From Planctomycetota bacterium (GTDB lineage: Bacteria > Planctomycetota > Phycisphaerae > UBA1845), in assembly GCA_024276605.1 (NCBI GenBank), contig JAJRWX010000009.1:1-64000 (forward strand): a stretch of DNA of 64,000 nucleotides, read 5' to 3'. The position numbers and the translations under genes were made by a program. The notes beneath the pieces are model-generated. The model was given only the letters and a program-made list of their open reading frames with translations. It made no database searches and was not told the origin of the DNA. Shown one piece after another: positions 8,727-16,806 of this stretch. The stretch's first letter is position 1, and each line of letters opens with the position of its first letter.

Positions 8727-9432
8727 CACCGGACTCCTCACCCAATAATAACTGAACCAAATGGTCCATTTGATGCTCCAGCGTGGCATCGACCTCAGTC
8801 TCAGCCGTGCGAACCAAACAACCGCCCGGTTGTATAGATTCATCCTCCGATACTTCGATATGGCGCGCATGCTCGATTTTGTTCAACATTTCGTCTGCAA
8901 AATTACGAATGGCACTGAGGTCTTTAGGATGCACATGTATACGCAAGTCCGTTTTCGAACCAACCAACCTTAGCGTGCGTTGCAGATTGGCTTGAGCTGC
9001 TTGCTCATCAAGCCGACCAATAGCGTAGGTTAGTTTGGATGCCAGCCCCACGGAAAAACGTAGAAGATCTCGCTCTGCGATGATAGCCAAATTGGTACGA
9101 AGCGCTTCGATGTCATCGATGGCCTTTTGAAAAGTAGTGACAATATTACTATGTTGTGCATCGAATCGTTGAGTAGCTTTCGTAAAGGCTTCCTCGCGCC
9201 CTGTCTCAAGGCCGTTTGCCAGGCCATTGTCATAACCTTCTTTGTAAGCATCTTCACGGATGCGTTGGAATAGGGCCTTACCCTCACGTTCAGCTTTAGA
9301 CCTACTATTCTCGGCCTCCTGGCGTGCTCGTTCAACGATAGCGCGTGCCTCAGCTACGTGGTCGTTTAGATTCACAGCACTAAGTGAACCGACCTTCGTT
9401 ACCGCCTCGCCTGCCTTAATAACCGTTGACAT
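8719..9432 (-). CDS. fliH: Flagellar assembly protein FliH
   Basis: FliH is the peripheral stalk-like regulator of FliI that tethers it to the C ring. The 237-residue protein has a charged N-terminal coiled coil (about 20-75, rich in Ala/Arg/Glu), a glycine-spaced stretch (YKEGYDNGLANGLETGREE), and a C-terminal domain with the VGLASKL, LRIHVHPKD and PGGCLVRTAETEVDATLEHQ motifs typical of FliH and V-type ATPase subunit E relatives. It follows fliG by 44 bases and overlaps fliI by 8 bases. Confidence 0.9.
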   Translation of the reverse strand: MSTVIKAGEAVTKVGSLSAVNLNDHVAEARAIVERARQEAENSRSKAEREGKALFQRIREDAYKEGYDNGLANGLETGREEAFTKATQRFDAQHSNIVTTFQKAIDDIEALRTNLAIIAERDLLRFSVGLASKLTYAIGRLDEQAAQANLQRTLRLVGSKTDLRIHVHPKDLSAIRNFADEMLNKIEHARHIEVSEDESIQPGGCLVRTAETEVDATLEHQMDHLVQLLLGEESGDA

Positions 9433-9476
9433 AAGTGTCCGCTACTACTTGGGATACAAATATTACACGACTTACT

Positions 9477-10508
9477 CTAGACAATCATTTCTTTCTCACC
9501 ACCACGACCGGAGATGATCAACTCACCCGAATCTTCCAACCTACGCACAACATCTACAATTTTTTGCTGTGCAGCTTCGACATCACTCACACGTACAGGC
9601 CCCATGAATTCCATATCTTCTTTTATCATCGCAGATGCACGATCCGACATGTTACGAAAGATTTTATCGGTGAGTTCCTGGCTTGCTGTTTTCAACGCCA
9701 ACGACAACTCTTCGTTATCCACTTCCTTGAGCACTTGCTGAATACCTTTGTCGTTTACTAATAACAAATCCTCAAAGATGAACATGAGACGACGAATCTG
9801 TTCGACCAAATCGGGATCCTGCGCTTCCAGCGCTTCAATGATACTTTTTTCAGTTCCACGATCTGCCAGGTTAAGCATCTCCGCCACCGTCTCCACGCCA
9901 CCCGCTTTTTGAAAAGTCTGTTGTACCAGACCGGATAGCCGCATCTCAAGCCCGTCTTCCACTTCCTGAATCACTTCGGGATTCGTGTTTTCCATGCGGG
10001 CTACCCGAGTCACAACTTCGATCTGTTTAGCGTGCACCAACCCAGCTAAAATCTCACTTGCCTTCGACGGCGACACGTATGACAAAATAAGCGCGATCGT
10101 CTGAGGGTGTTCATCTTGAATAAAGGTTGTCAGGTTTTCGGCATCGGTCTTGTGCAAGAAAGAAAACGGTTTTTGATGGACCTGATGCTCCACCATGCGG
10201 AGAATGCGCGCAGCCTGTTCGGGAGACAATACTTTATCAAGCAAGCTTCTCGCATACCCAAGACCGCCAAGCTTCACATAATCACTGGCCAGCGCAAGCG
10301 TATAAAATTCTTCTATCACCGAACCGCGATGATCAGACGCAATGACATCCAACCGTGCAATCTCTCGAGAAATATCTTCGATCATCCCCTGATCTAGTTG
10401 GCGCAAGATGGCCGCTGAATGCTCAGGCTGTAGTGAAATCAACAAGATCGCCGCTTTGCGCAACCCTGTCATATCATCTATAGATTGTTTTACCGCTTCG
10501 TCTACCAT
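9477..10508 (-). CDS. fliG: Flagellar motor switch protein FliG
   Basis: FliG forms the rotor ring that interacts with MotA and sets the direction of rotation. The 343-residue product has normal length. Recognisable segments are the N-terminal GLRKAAILLISL helix that docks on FliF, the middle-domain EHPQTIALILSYVSPSKASEIL motif (about 130-152, the EHPQ motif), the MFIFEDLLLVNDKGIQQVL segment of the C-terminal domain, and the conserved torque helix region with charged residues (FRNMSDRASAMIKEDMEFMGPVR). It follows fliF after a 179-base spacer. Confidence 0.95.
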   Translation of the reverse strand: MVDEAVKQSIDDMTGLRKAAILLISLQPEHSAAILRQLDQGMIEDISREIARLDVIASDHRGSVIEEFYTLALASDYVKLGGLGYARSLLDKVLSPEQAARILRMVEHQVHQKPFSFLHKTDAENLTTFIQDEHPQTIALILSYVSPSKASEILAGLVHAKQIEVVTRVARMENTNPEVIQEVEDGLEMRLSGLVQQTFQKAGGVETVAEMLNLADRGTEKSIIEALEAQDPDLVEQIRRLMFIFEDLLLVNDKGIQQVLKEVDNEELSLALKTASQELTDKIFRNMSDRASAMIKEDMEFMGPVRVSDVEAAQQKIVDVVRRLEDSGELIISGRGGEKEMIV

Positions 10509-10687
10509 TCGATAACGCTAATACCAACCAACCCGAGATGGATCATTATGTATGGTTTCAGCAACTGCTCCTTAGTCGCTTTTATGTCGTGCCGTCATCA
10601 CAATAAACATTGCGTCAATCCATTCTTAAAACCGTCTCATACCTATATTACTTGCGCCAAACCTGGCGCGATATGCCGCCCCATGTA

Positions 10688-12376
10688 TCATGAGGCAATC
10701 TCATCATTCTCAACCCAACGACGAATGAGCGCTGCTGCTCCTTTAGGATCATTTTCCACTAACCGTGAAACCTCATCGCCCAATTCCTGATAGCGAAGCG
10801 ATTCATCATCAACCTCACGCCCCATCAACAAGCTTTCCGATAGTGCCGCCTGCCCCACCGGATTTCCTTCACCAGCCAGATAAGGTTCATCGCCGGCTTC
10901 TATATTTATATCCATCGAGGCCTCATCGGATGCGGCGTCTTCCGACTTACGTGTCATACGCGACACCATGAACATGCTGACCATCGCCATGAGTGCCAAA
11001 CCAACCGACGGACCATACGTCCCTACTAGTGTCATAGTATCGTCACCCAATACATCAACCGCACCCGCTCCCGTCTCACCGGAAGCAATTTGCCAACCGT
11101 CGGAAGCGGCGGTCCATTGCATATCGGGGTAGATGCCAACACGAACGTCTTCAGGATTATCAGCCATGACGATCTTATCAACTTCCTCGCGAACTCGACT
11201 CACCTGACGATCCGTAATAGCCACAAACTCTGCATCGTCATCCTTCACATTTTCCTTATCCGGATAGGCTTTTTGCACTAAACCAACGATATAACTTCGC
11301 GGAATAGACACGGTAGCCGTCACGCGTTTGCGCGATAAAGGCATCTGATCGATCGTTTCGGTTTCGATGAGCAGGGGCGCAAAATTCTCAACGTCGCTAT
11401 CTTCAGTCGTGCTACTCTGTGCACCACCGGACGCTGTTACAGCCGTACCGGTATTCGCTTGCATACCGGATTCTGCAGGTTGGCTCGAAGAATTGGATTC
11501 CGATGATTTACGTTTTTCCACCTTTGGTTGTGGATCATCGTGCGAAAATTTTTCCGTACGACGTCGATTGGTATCTAAATCCACCGTAACCGATGCACGT
11601 ACACCCGGTATATCCGCCAGTTGAGCCATGATCTTCGACAATAAGTGTTGTTCATGCTTTTTTACGCTATCGAGGTAATCAAAACTCAATGAATCATCAG
11701 GGTGTGGCGGATTATACGATCGGCCACTGCGTGAATCACGAACGGTTACGTTGTAAGACTTAAGCCCGGGAACAGCGCCGGAGATCAGCCTAGCAACACC
11801 ATCAATCATGCTCGGTGTCATTTCGACGCCCGGCACCAACATAACATTGGCCGACGCCGTAGGCACATCACTCGCAAGCCCCAAACGCCTACGATGCTTC
11901 TGGTTAACAATCACGTTAGCACTTTGAATCGTAGGCGTTGTTGAAATGATCTTGGCCAGTTCATTCCCAAGCGCATAGTTTTGTGCATATATACGTGCAT
12001 CCGGCGATTGGAACGGATTGTTGTTGCCTACGACTGTGGCCATATCAAAAAGACTTCCATCGGGTAAACTCTGCGAAGCGTGCAACACACGAATGGCATT
12101 GTGTCGATCACTCGATCGAACGAAAATACGATTCCCATTGCCAATTCGATAATCTATATCGTTCGCGTTCAGCGCCACTTCTGCAGAATCCAACGACTCA
12201 AAAGAAAACTGCTCACTAACCACAGGCACCATTTCAGGCGTCGTTGACCACTGCAATAGCCAAAGCAGTGAGCCAACAATCAATGCCGCACACAACGCAA
12301 TAGCGATGCGCTGCGATACATTCAACTCACTCAACTGCGTTGAGATAGTGCTTAGGAATTGCCTGAACCGATCCAT
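10688..12376 (-). CDS. fliF: Flagellar MS-ring protein FliF
   Basis: FliF builds the MS ring in the inner membrane, the first structure of the flagellum. The ATG at 12376 (MDRFRQFLSTISTQL) is chosen over the upstream extension because it gives the usual 562 residues. Membrane helix 1 lies at about 23-41 and helix 2 at about 440-460 (SVGLALMAMVSMFMV). Between them are the ring-building motifs: YAQNYALGNELAKIISTTPTIQSANVIV-like, PTASANVMLVPG, and GAVPGLKSYNVTVRDS. The C-terminal tail, SRLVENDPKGAAALIRRWV, is the FliG-binding helix. It lies between fliE and fliG. Confidence 0.94.
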   Translation of the reverse strand: MDRFRQFLSTISTQLSELNVSQRIAIALCAALIVGSLLWLLQWSTTPEMVPVVSEQFSFESLDSAEVALNANDIDYRIGNGNRIFVRSSDRHNAIRVLHASQSLPDGSLFDMATVVGNNNPFQSPDARIYAQNYALGNELAKIISTTPTIQSANVIVNQKHRRRLGLASDVPTASANVMLVPGVEMTPSMIDGVARLISGAVPGLKSYNVTVRDSRSGRSYNPPHPDDSLSFDYLDSVKKHEQHLLSKIMAQLADIPGVRASVTVDLDTNRRRTEKFSHDDPQPKVEKRKSSESNSSSQPAESGMQANTGTAVTASGGAQSSTTEDSDVENFAPLLIETETIDQMPLSRKRVTATVSIPRSYIVGLVQKAYPDKENVKDDDAEFVAITDRQVSRVREEVDKIVMADNPEDVRVGIYPDMQWTAASDGWQIASGETGAGAVDVLGDDTMTLVGTYGPSVGLALMAMVSMFMVSRMTRKSEDAASDEASMDINIEAGDEPYLAGEGNPVGQAALSESLLMGREVDDESLRYQELGDEVSRLVENDPKGAAALIRRWVENDEIAS

Positions 12377-12553
12377 GGCATGGCTTTCTTCAATAATCAA
12401 CCCGTAGGCGACTCGGCTGGACCTCCATGTCCGACGAGTCATCCGATACTAAAATATCACGCTCCACAAAGTAAATGGTATGTGATCGTCAACCTCTTTC
12501 TCCTGGCAACAAGTAACAACCATTAGATAGCACGAACCCCGCGTTCGTTCGTG

Positions 12554-12865
12554 CTACACTCTCATCTGCTTGATTTCGTCATAGGCTTCCGTCAGCTTGT
12601 TGCGTACCTCCATGAGCAAATCAAACGCAATCCCCGCCTTATTCGCAGCCGCCAACACCTCAGCGACGTTGTTGGTCTCGCCCGTCAACAATCGCTGAAC
12701 ACCCACATCCGCCTCTTTTTGCAATCGATTCACTTCGTTCAGACTATCCAACAGGATCGACTTAAAATCCTTCCCTTCAACGGGCTGCTGACCTGGCGTC
12801 TGCAACAACGATCGAGCACCCGTCATCGACTGAACTTGGCTGGTGATATTGATGGGGTTGGTCAT
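12554..12865 (-). CDS. fliE: Flagellar hook-basal body complex protein FliE
   Basis: FliE links the MS ring to the proximal rod. The 103-residue product shows the FliE pattern: FKSILLDSLNEVNRLQKEAD, then VQRLLTGETNNVAEVLAAANKAGIAFDLLMEVRNKLTEAYDEI close to the C-terminus. The last segment is nearly invariant in the family. Length is normal. It follows flgC and precedes fliF, the common flgB-flgC-fliE-fliF order. Confidence 0.94.
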   Translation of the reverse strand: MTNPINITSQVQSMTGARSLLQTPGQQPVEGKDFKSILLDSLNEVNRLQKEADVGVQRLLTGETNNVAEVLAAANKAGIAFDLLMEVRNKLTEAYDEIKQMRV

Positions 12866-12977
12866 ACGTATTTATTCCGAAAAACTGATCGCTAATCGAC
12901 TATAGTCATTTTGTGTCGTGTGGTATTCATGAAATAACCATCGAGAAAATCCAAGTCTTATGACCGCCACACAAGAA

Positions 12978-12993
12978 ATAAAGCTTGCTTTAT
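12978..12993 (-). terminator. Palindrome overlapping the flgC stop codon
   Basis: The sequence ATAAAGCAAGCTTTAT on the minus strand forms a 7-bp stem with a 2-base loop and includes the flgC stop codon. The stem is AT-rich and the downstream T run is short, so it is at best a weak attenuator inside the operon. Confidence 0.25.
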
Positions 12994-13406
12994 GCCAGTA
13001 GACGTAAGGTACTAGCTGCCATCGCCTTACTGATTTCGATGACCGTCACATTCGCCTCGTACGCACGCGCTGCGGTTAAGGCATTGACCATTTCCGTGTG
13101 GTAATCCACGTTGGAAGTAGGCACATAACCTTTATGCTTGCCGCTCTTATAGGCATACTCACTCGTCGGATTAAATCTCAGATTAAATGGGGTGGGATCC
13201 TCGACGATGCCGGTCACCTGCACACCCGCTTGACCGGAATCTTTCGATTCACCCGGCGCAAACAAAGCCACTTTTCGTCGATAAGGAACCCATTCACCAT
13301 CAACCTTGCGCATCGAATCCTTCATCGCAATATTCCCTGCAATGACGTTCAGGTTTGTACGTTGCGCCACTAAGGCCGAGGTGCTAGTCTTCAGTATACC
13401 GTACAC
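12990..13406 (-). CDS. flgC: Flagellar proximal rod protein FlgC
   Basis: FlgC is one of the proximal rod subunits exported before hook formation. The 138-residue product starts MYGILKTSTSALVAQRTNLNV, with an N-terminal rod motif (NLNVIAGNIAM, a variant of the usual ANNIAN pattern), a mid-region YRRKVALFAP, and the C-terminal signature VDYHTEMVNALTAARAYEANVTVIE. Its length is standard. It lies 34 bases after flgB. Confidence 0.93.
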   Translation of the reverse strand: MYGILKTSTSALVAQRTNLNVIAGNIAMKDSMRKVDGEWVPYRRKVALFAPGESKDSGQAGVQVTGIVEDPTPFNLRFNPTSEYAYKSGKHKGYVPTSNVDYHTEMVNALTAARAYEANVTVIEISKAMAASTLRLLA

Positions 13407-13440
13407 AAATCACCCTTTCGACAATAACCACGAAGCCAAA

Positions 13441-13875
13441 TTAAACCGTACCGCGAATCGCTTTCCTCAAACCCGCGTATTTTCCTGACAACACCGTGGA
13501 AACAAACTCGTTGGACATAGCTGTTTCTGCTAGATCCGACATCTGCTTTTCAATGGACATATTCGTTCCGTCATGGAACAACACATTTTCCGCCGGCGCC
13601 ATACTCGGCGTCACATGCAACGATCCGAATTCATCCGTACGCAATTGCTGCCCATCATTCACAATGAACGGTTTCTGAGCTTCTTTGCCACGATTCTCGA
13701 ACGCTTGGCGTAAGGCCGACTGAAACGCATTGGTATCCAACTGCTTGGCGCGATACCCCGGCGTAGAACTATTCGCCACGTTTTCTGCAATGGTGCGCAG
13801 ACGTGCCTCGTTGAAGGTCATCGTCGCGACTAACGCCGGCGTGGTTGTACCGTCTGCTATTCTTGAAATAAACAT
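13441..13875 (-). CDS. flgB: Flagellar proximal rod protein FlgB
   Basis: FlgB is a proximal rod subunit at the base of the axial structure. The 144-residue protein carries the axial-protein motif RLRTIAENVANSSTPGYRAKQL (about 27-48), and a C-terminal segment MSNEFVSTVLSGKYAGLRKAI that matches the rod family. A short linker includes MSIEKQMSDLAETAM, the usual FlgB motif. It is the first gene of the structural flagellar block; the spacer upstream separates it from the regulatory genes and holds a possible sigma-54 promoter. Confidence 0.93.
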   Translation of the reverse strand: MFISRIADGTTTPALVATMTFNEARLRTIAENVANSSTPGYRAKQLDTNAFQSALRQAFENRGKEAQKPFIVNDGQQLRTDEFGSLHVTPSMAPAENVLFHDGTNMSIEKQMSDLAETAMSNEFVSTVLSGKYAGLRKAIRGTV

Positions 13876-13942
13876 GGCTACCTATTCTTCCACACATATA
13901 ACTTGCATAAAAAAAAATCTACAACCCGCCGGTGCCTCCAAG

Positions 13943-13958
13943 TACAGAAACCGTGCCA
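13943..13958 (-). promoter_or_regulatory. Possible sigma-54 (-24/-12) promoter of the flgB operon
   Basis: On the minus strand TGGCACGGTTTCTGTA lies 68-83 bases upstream of the flgB start. The -24 half TGGCAC is perfect and the spacing is right; the -12 half CTGTA differs from TTGCA at two of five positions. The neighbouring sigma-54 activator gene makes the site plausible, but sequence alone does not prove it. Confidence 0.3.
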
Positions 13959-14067
13959 AGTCCACCAACCGCGATCTCACCATCATGCAGGCACATGGCC
14001 CGATGAGCGGAGAGGCCATAATTGCGCATTCGGCAAAATTTGCGCGGCTCCAGAAGATCACGTCGGC

Positions 14068-15027
14068 CTACAAAACAGCCATCGCCGATTGCGTAGCGGC
14101 AGCCTCTTCCCGCCATTGTTTTATCTTCAAACCCAACGTCCGAACGCCCATCCCAAGTGCTTTAGCTGACTTCGCCCGATGCCCGTTATATCGCGTCAAT
14201 GTTTTTTCGATGAGCTGTCGTTCCATATCCTGCAACATTCTACCTTCGCGAAGTGGACCAAACTCTGTCAATGTCCGAGCCTCCGATCTCAACCAGGGTT
14301 CAATAACTTCCGCTGAGATGGTATTCCCCTCGCACAGCGTAAGCGCACGTTCACAAACATTCTCCAGCTCACGCACATTGCCGGGCCAATGATACTCACG
14401 CAACAATTTCATAGCCTGGGGTGAAAATTGCAGCGGCTTAGGGCCTTGACCAGCAACGGAACGACCAATGAAATAGGTCACCAACTCAGCTACATCTTCA
14501 ATCCGCTCTCTTAAAGGCGCCACTGACACCGGCAACACATTCAATCGATAGAATAGGTCTTCGCGAAACCGTCGCTTCGCAACCCACTCTTTCAGGTTTC
14601 GGTTGGTCGTAGCAATCGCACGAACATTAGCCCGCCGTGTCACACTACTCCCCACACGCTCAAACTCACCCTCTTGCAATACACGAAGTAATTTAGCCTG
14701 CAGCGGTAATGCCATTTCAGAAATTTCATCCAAGAGCAGCGTACCGCCGTCAGCCAATTCGAAACGGCCTTTGCGTGTTCTATCCGCCCCGGTAAACGCA
14801 CCGCGCTCATGCCCAAACAACTCACTCTCCAGCAGATTCGACGACAGCGCCGCACAGTTCAAACATAGCATAGGACGATCTGCTCGGGGTGAATGCGCAT
14901 GAATAAACAAGGCGACCAACTCCTTGCCCGTACCCGACTCACCGCTAACAAGCACGGTTGCGTGACTAGCTGCTATCTGTGACAACTCCTCCCGCAGTGA
15001 TTGCATAACTTGGGATTCCCCAATCAA
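14068..15027 (-). CDS. Sigma-54-dependent transcriptional activator (AAA+ and Fis-type HTH), FleR/FlrC-like
   Basis: This ORF encodes the AAA+ and DNA-binding halves of an NtrC-type activator. Motifs seen are Walker A GESGTGKE (about 29-36), the sigma-54 contact loop ESELFGHERGAFTGAD, Walker B GGTLLLDEIS, and the sensor/arginine segment FREDLFYRLNVLPV. The C-terminal HTH is AKSAKALGMGVRTLGLKIKQW. The start would be a TTG, and it overlaps the receiver ORF by 4 bases (TTGA). The same frame stays open upstream (FHKPRALIGES), so it looks like the rest of one protein separated from its receiver by a -1 frame change. Position suggests it controls the flagellar operon, as FleR or FlrC do. Confidence 0.85.
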   Translation of the reverse strand: MIGESQVMQSLREELSQIAASHATVLVSGESGTGKELVALFIHAHSPRADRPMLCLNCAALSSNLLESELFGHERGAFTGADRTRKGRFELADGGTLLLDEISEMALPLQAKLLRVLQEGEFERVGSSVTRRANVRAIATTNRNLKEWVAKRRFREDLFYRLNVLPVSVAPLRERIEDVAELVTYFIGRSVAGQGPKPLQFSPQAMKLLREYHWPGNVRELENVCERALTLCEGNTISAEVIEPWLRSEARTLTEFGPLREGRMLQDMERQLIEKTLTRYNGHRAKSAKALGMGVRTLGLKIKQWREEAAATQSAMAVL

Positions 15028-15449
15028 GGCACGCGGTTTGTGAAATCCTCAACAGACTTTCTCAACGCCTCATTCTCACGAGATAGTCGATCGTGCTCCA
15101 GCGCACGCTCAACCAAAACGGTCAACGCCGCCGTGTCAAACGGCTTCTGCAGATAATCGTAAGCACCAGCCTTCATCGCCTCCACAGCGGTGGATACCGT
15201 CGCAAACGCCGTCATCATAATAACCGGCGTCTCGCAGCCGCTCGCGCGCAACTCACGAACAAGTTGCACACCATCCATACGCGGCATCTTTAAGTCAGAC
15301 ACGATCAAATCGAAACCAACACGTTTAACTGAAGCCAACGCCTCAACGGGATCATCAAACATCGTCACACGATGATCTTCTCGCGTAAGTGATTCCGCGA
15401 CGGATTCCCGCAGAATATCACTATCATCCACTACACATATTCGAGCCAT
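15024..15449 (-). CDS. Response regulator receiver domain (N-terminal part of a split NtrC-type regulator)
   Basis: The 141-residue product is a complete receiver domain with all catalytic positions: the acidic pair Asp8/Asp9 (VVDDSD), phosphoacceptor Asp52 (IVSDLKMPRMDG), Thr80 (MMTAF) and Lys102 (YLQKPFD). It continues into the linker helix LSRENEALRKSVEDF that joins receiver and AAA+ domains in NtrC proteins, then stops at a TGA four bases into the next ORF. A stand-alone receiver with half of the NtrC linker is unusual. Either a frameshift has split the gene, or the two parts are made separately by coupled translation. The kinase gene lies 5 bases upstream. Confidence 0.85.
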   Translation of the reverse strand: MARICVVDDSDILRESVAESLTREDHRVTMFDDPVEALASVKRVGFDLIVSDLKMPRMDGVQLVRELRASGCETPVIMMTAFATVSTAVEAMKAGAYDYLQKPFDTAALTVLVERALEHDRLSRENEALRKSVEDFTNRVP

Positions 15450-15454
15450 CTATA

Positions 15455-16312
15455 CTATTCCTCCAATCCACATCGTTGGGCAACTTCACACGAAGTTGGT
15501 AGTACAACATGAAATGACGCACCACCGTGCTCGCGCGTACGTGCGGTGATCGACCCGCCATTGGACTCGATGATTCGATGTACAATAGCCAACCCAAGCC
15601 CGGTTCCTGTATGTTTGGTCGTGTAAAAGGGATCAAACACACGATGCAAAAACTCCCGTGGGATACCCGGACCGTCGTCTTCAACCACGATAGACACAAG
15701 CGATGAGTCCCCCGCTTCGTCACCTCGTCGTATCCATATGCGTCCATCCTGATTGACCGCATCTACCGCATTAAACACCAAGTTCATCAGCGCACGCTCC
15801 AATTGCGCCACATCGGCGTACACTTCCGCCTCATACAAATCCGAATCTATGTCAAGTACGGCACCTTTCGCTCGTAATTGCGGCGCCGCTTGCACGCTTA
15901 CACTATCCAACGCTTGAGCCAACCGGTGCAGCTGACGATCAGGTTCAGCGCCCCGCGCAAAAGCGAGAATATCAGTAACAAGCTTGTCTAAGTTACTCAC
16001 GCCCTCACCAATCGACCTGGCAATCCGCTGCTGTTTGGGACGATCAGCAAGGTCATTCTCCAACAACGACGAATACAACCCGATGCCACCGAGCGGATTA
16101 CGAATCTCATGCGCTAAACCAGCAGCCATCTGCCCCAATGCAGCCAATCGCTCGTGTCGCGCAAGTTCCCTATTTTTCTCGTGCAGCGCGTCACGTAGCC
16201 GATGTACTTCCCGGCCTAGCACTTCATGTGAACGCTTCAATCGCTCAGTCACGTCGTTGTAAGCTTCGATCACCGCGATGAGGTCACTCTCCTTGGATTT
16301 GATTATCGCCAT
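15455..16312 (-). CDS. Cytoplasmic sensor histidine kinase, NtrB/FleS-like
   Basis: The 285-residue kinase has no membrane segment. It opens with a coiled coil (about 15-58), then the HisKA box GLAHEIRNPLGG with phospho-accepting His68, and a full HATPase domain: N box LMNLVFNAVDAV, G1 EDDGPGIP, F box FDPFYTTK, G2 TGTGLGLAI. Soluble kinases of this form pair with sigma-54 activators in flagellar cascades (FleS, FlrB). Its start shares one base with the stop of the FlgN-like gene (TGATG), and the receiver gene follows 5 bases later, so the three form one transcription unit. The signal it senses is unknown. Confidence 0.88.
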   Translation of the reverse strand: MAIIKSKESDLIAVIEAYNDVTERLKRSHEVLGREVHRLRDALHEKNRELARHERLAALGQMAAGLAHEIRNPLGGIGLYSSLLENDLADRPKQQRIARSIGEGVSNLDKLVTDILAFARGAEPDRQLHRLAQALDSVSVQAAPQLRAKGAVLDIDSDLYEAEVYADVAQLERALMNLVFNAVDAVNQDGRIWIRRGDEAGDSSLVSIVVEDDGPGIPREFLHRVFDPFYTTKHTGTGLGLAIVHRIIESNGGSITARTREHGGASFHVVLPTSCEVAQRCGLEE

Positions 16313-16791
16313 CAGCTAGCCTCATCCAATCGCGTTGCAGTACGAGGCGGAGGTACGCGGCTCGCATACGCAGATACCGCATGCGCCATCGTATGCGTAG
16401 TACGCAAAGTATTACCTATCAATTGTTTCTTCGCAGCCAACATCCGTACATCCTGAGCATCCGCTGCTAAAATATCCTCAAATGACTTAGCGATCTCATC
16501 GAAATGTCGAGATGCCTGTGCTCGATCATGCGGAGAGAGTGACGCACGTTGACTTTCCCAATGCGCACGTACTCGCTTGATCTGGCCTCCCATCTCAGAC
16601 AACACTTCCATGACCGCTTGTCTTTGCTTCAATAAACTCAACAACGCCTCCGGGTCGTCTTGCACAACGGCCTGACGTTGTCGCTGTACCAACCGTTTCA
16701 TGCGTTGCAATACCTCGGCCTGATCACGAAACAACGTAAACAGCCCATCGCTGTGATCCAATGAATTAGATGTGGTTTGAGTATTACCCAC
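16312..16791 (-). CDS. FlgN-like helical protein (probable flagellar chaperone)
   Basis: The 159-residue product is predicted all-helical and charged, with Gln/Arg-rich heptads (FRDQAEVLQRMKRLVQRQRQAVVQDDPEALLSLLKQRQ). The pattern resembles FlgN, the export chaperone for hook-filament junction proteins: a first helix followed by D(D/A)xEALxxLLxxRQxxL. In many genomes with a FleS/FleR pair, a FlgN-like gene stands next to the kinase, as here. It shares one base with the kinase gene and lies 15 bases after the TPR gene. The family match is by pattern and context, so the call is moderate. Confidence 0.55.
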   Translation of the reverse strand: MGNTQTTSNSLDHSDGLFTLFRDQAEVLQRMKRLVQRQRQAVVQDDPEALLSLLKQRQAVMEVLSEMGGQIKRVRAHWESQRASLSPHDRAQASRHFDEIAKSFEDILAADAQDVRMLAAKKQLIGNTLRTTHTMAHAVSAYASRVPPPRTATRLDEAS

Positions 16792-16806
16792 TTAGATCGC
16801 GTTCCA

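Noticed and set aside
13730-14392. 220-residue plus-strand ORF across flgB and the sigma-54 activator
   Set aside because: It lies antisense to two well-supported genes, has no ribosome site and no family features; it is a shadow ORF.
15024-15060. Programmed -1 frameshift signal at the regulator split
   Set aside because: No X-XXY-YYZ heptamer is present at the overlap (the sequence is GATTTCACAAACC), so I did not annotate one; an indel or a true split remains possible.
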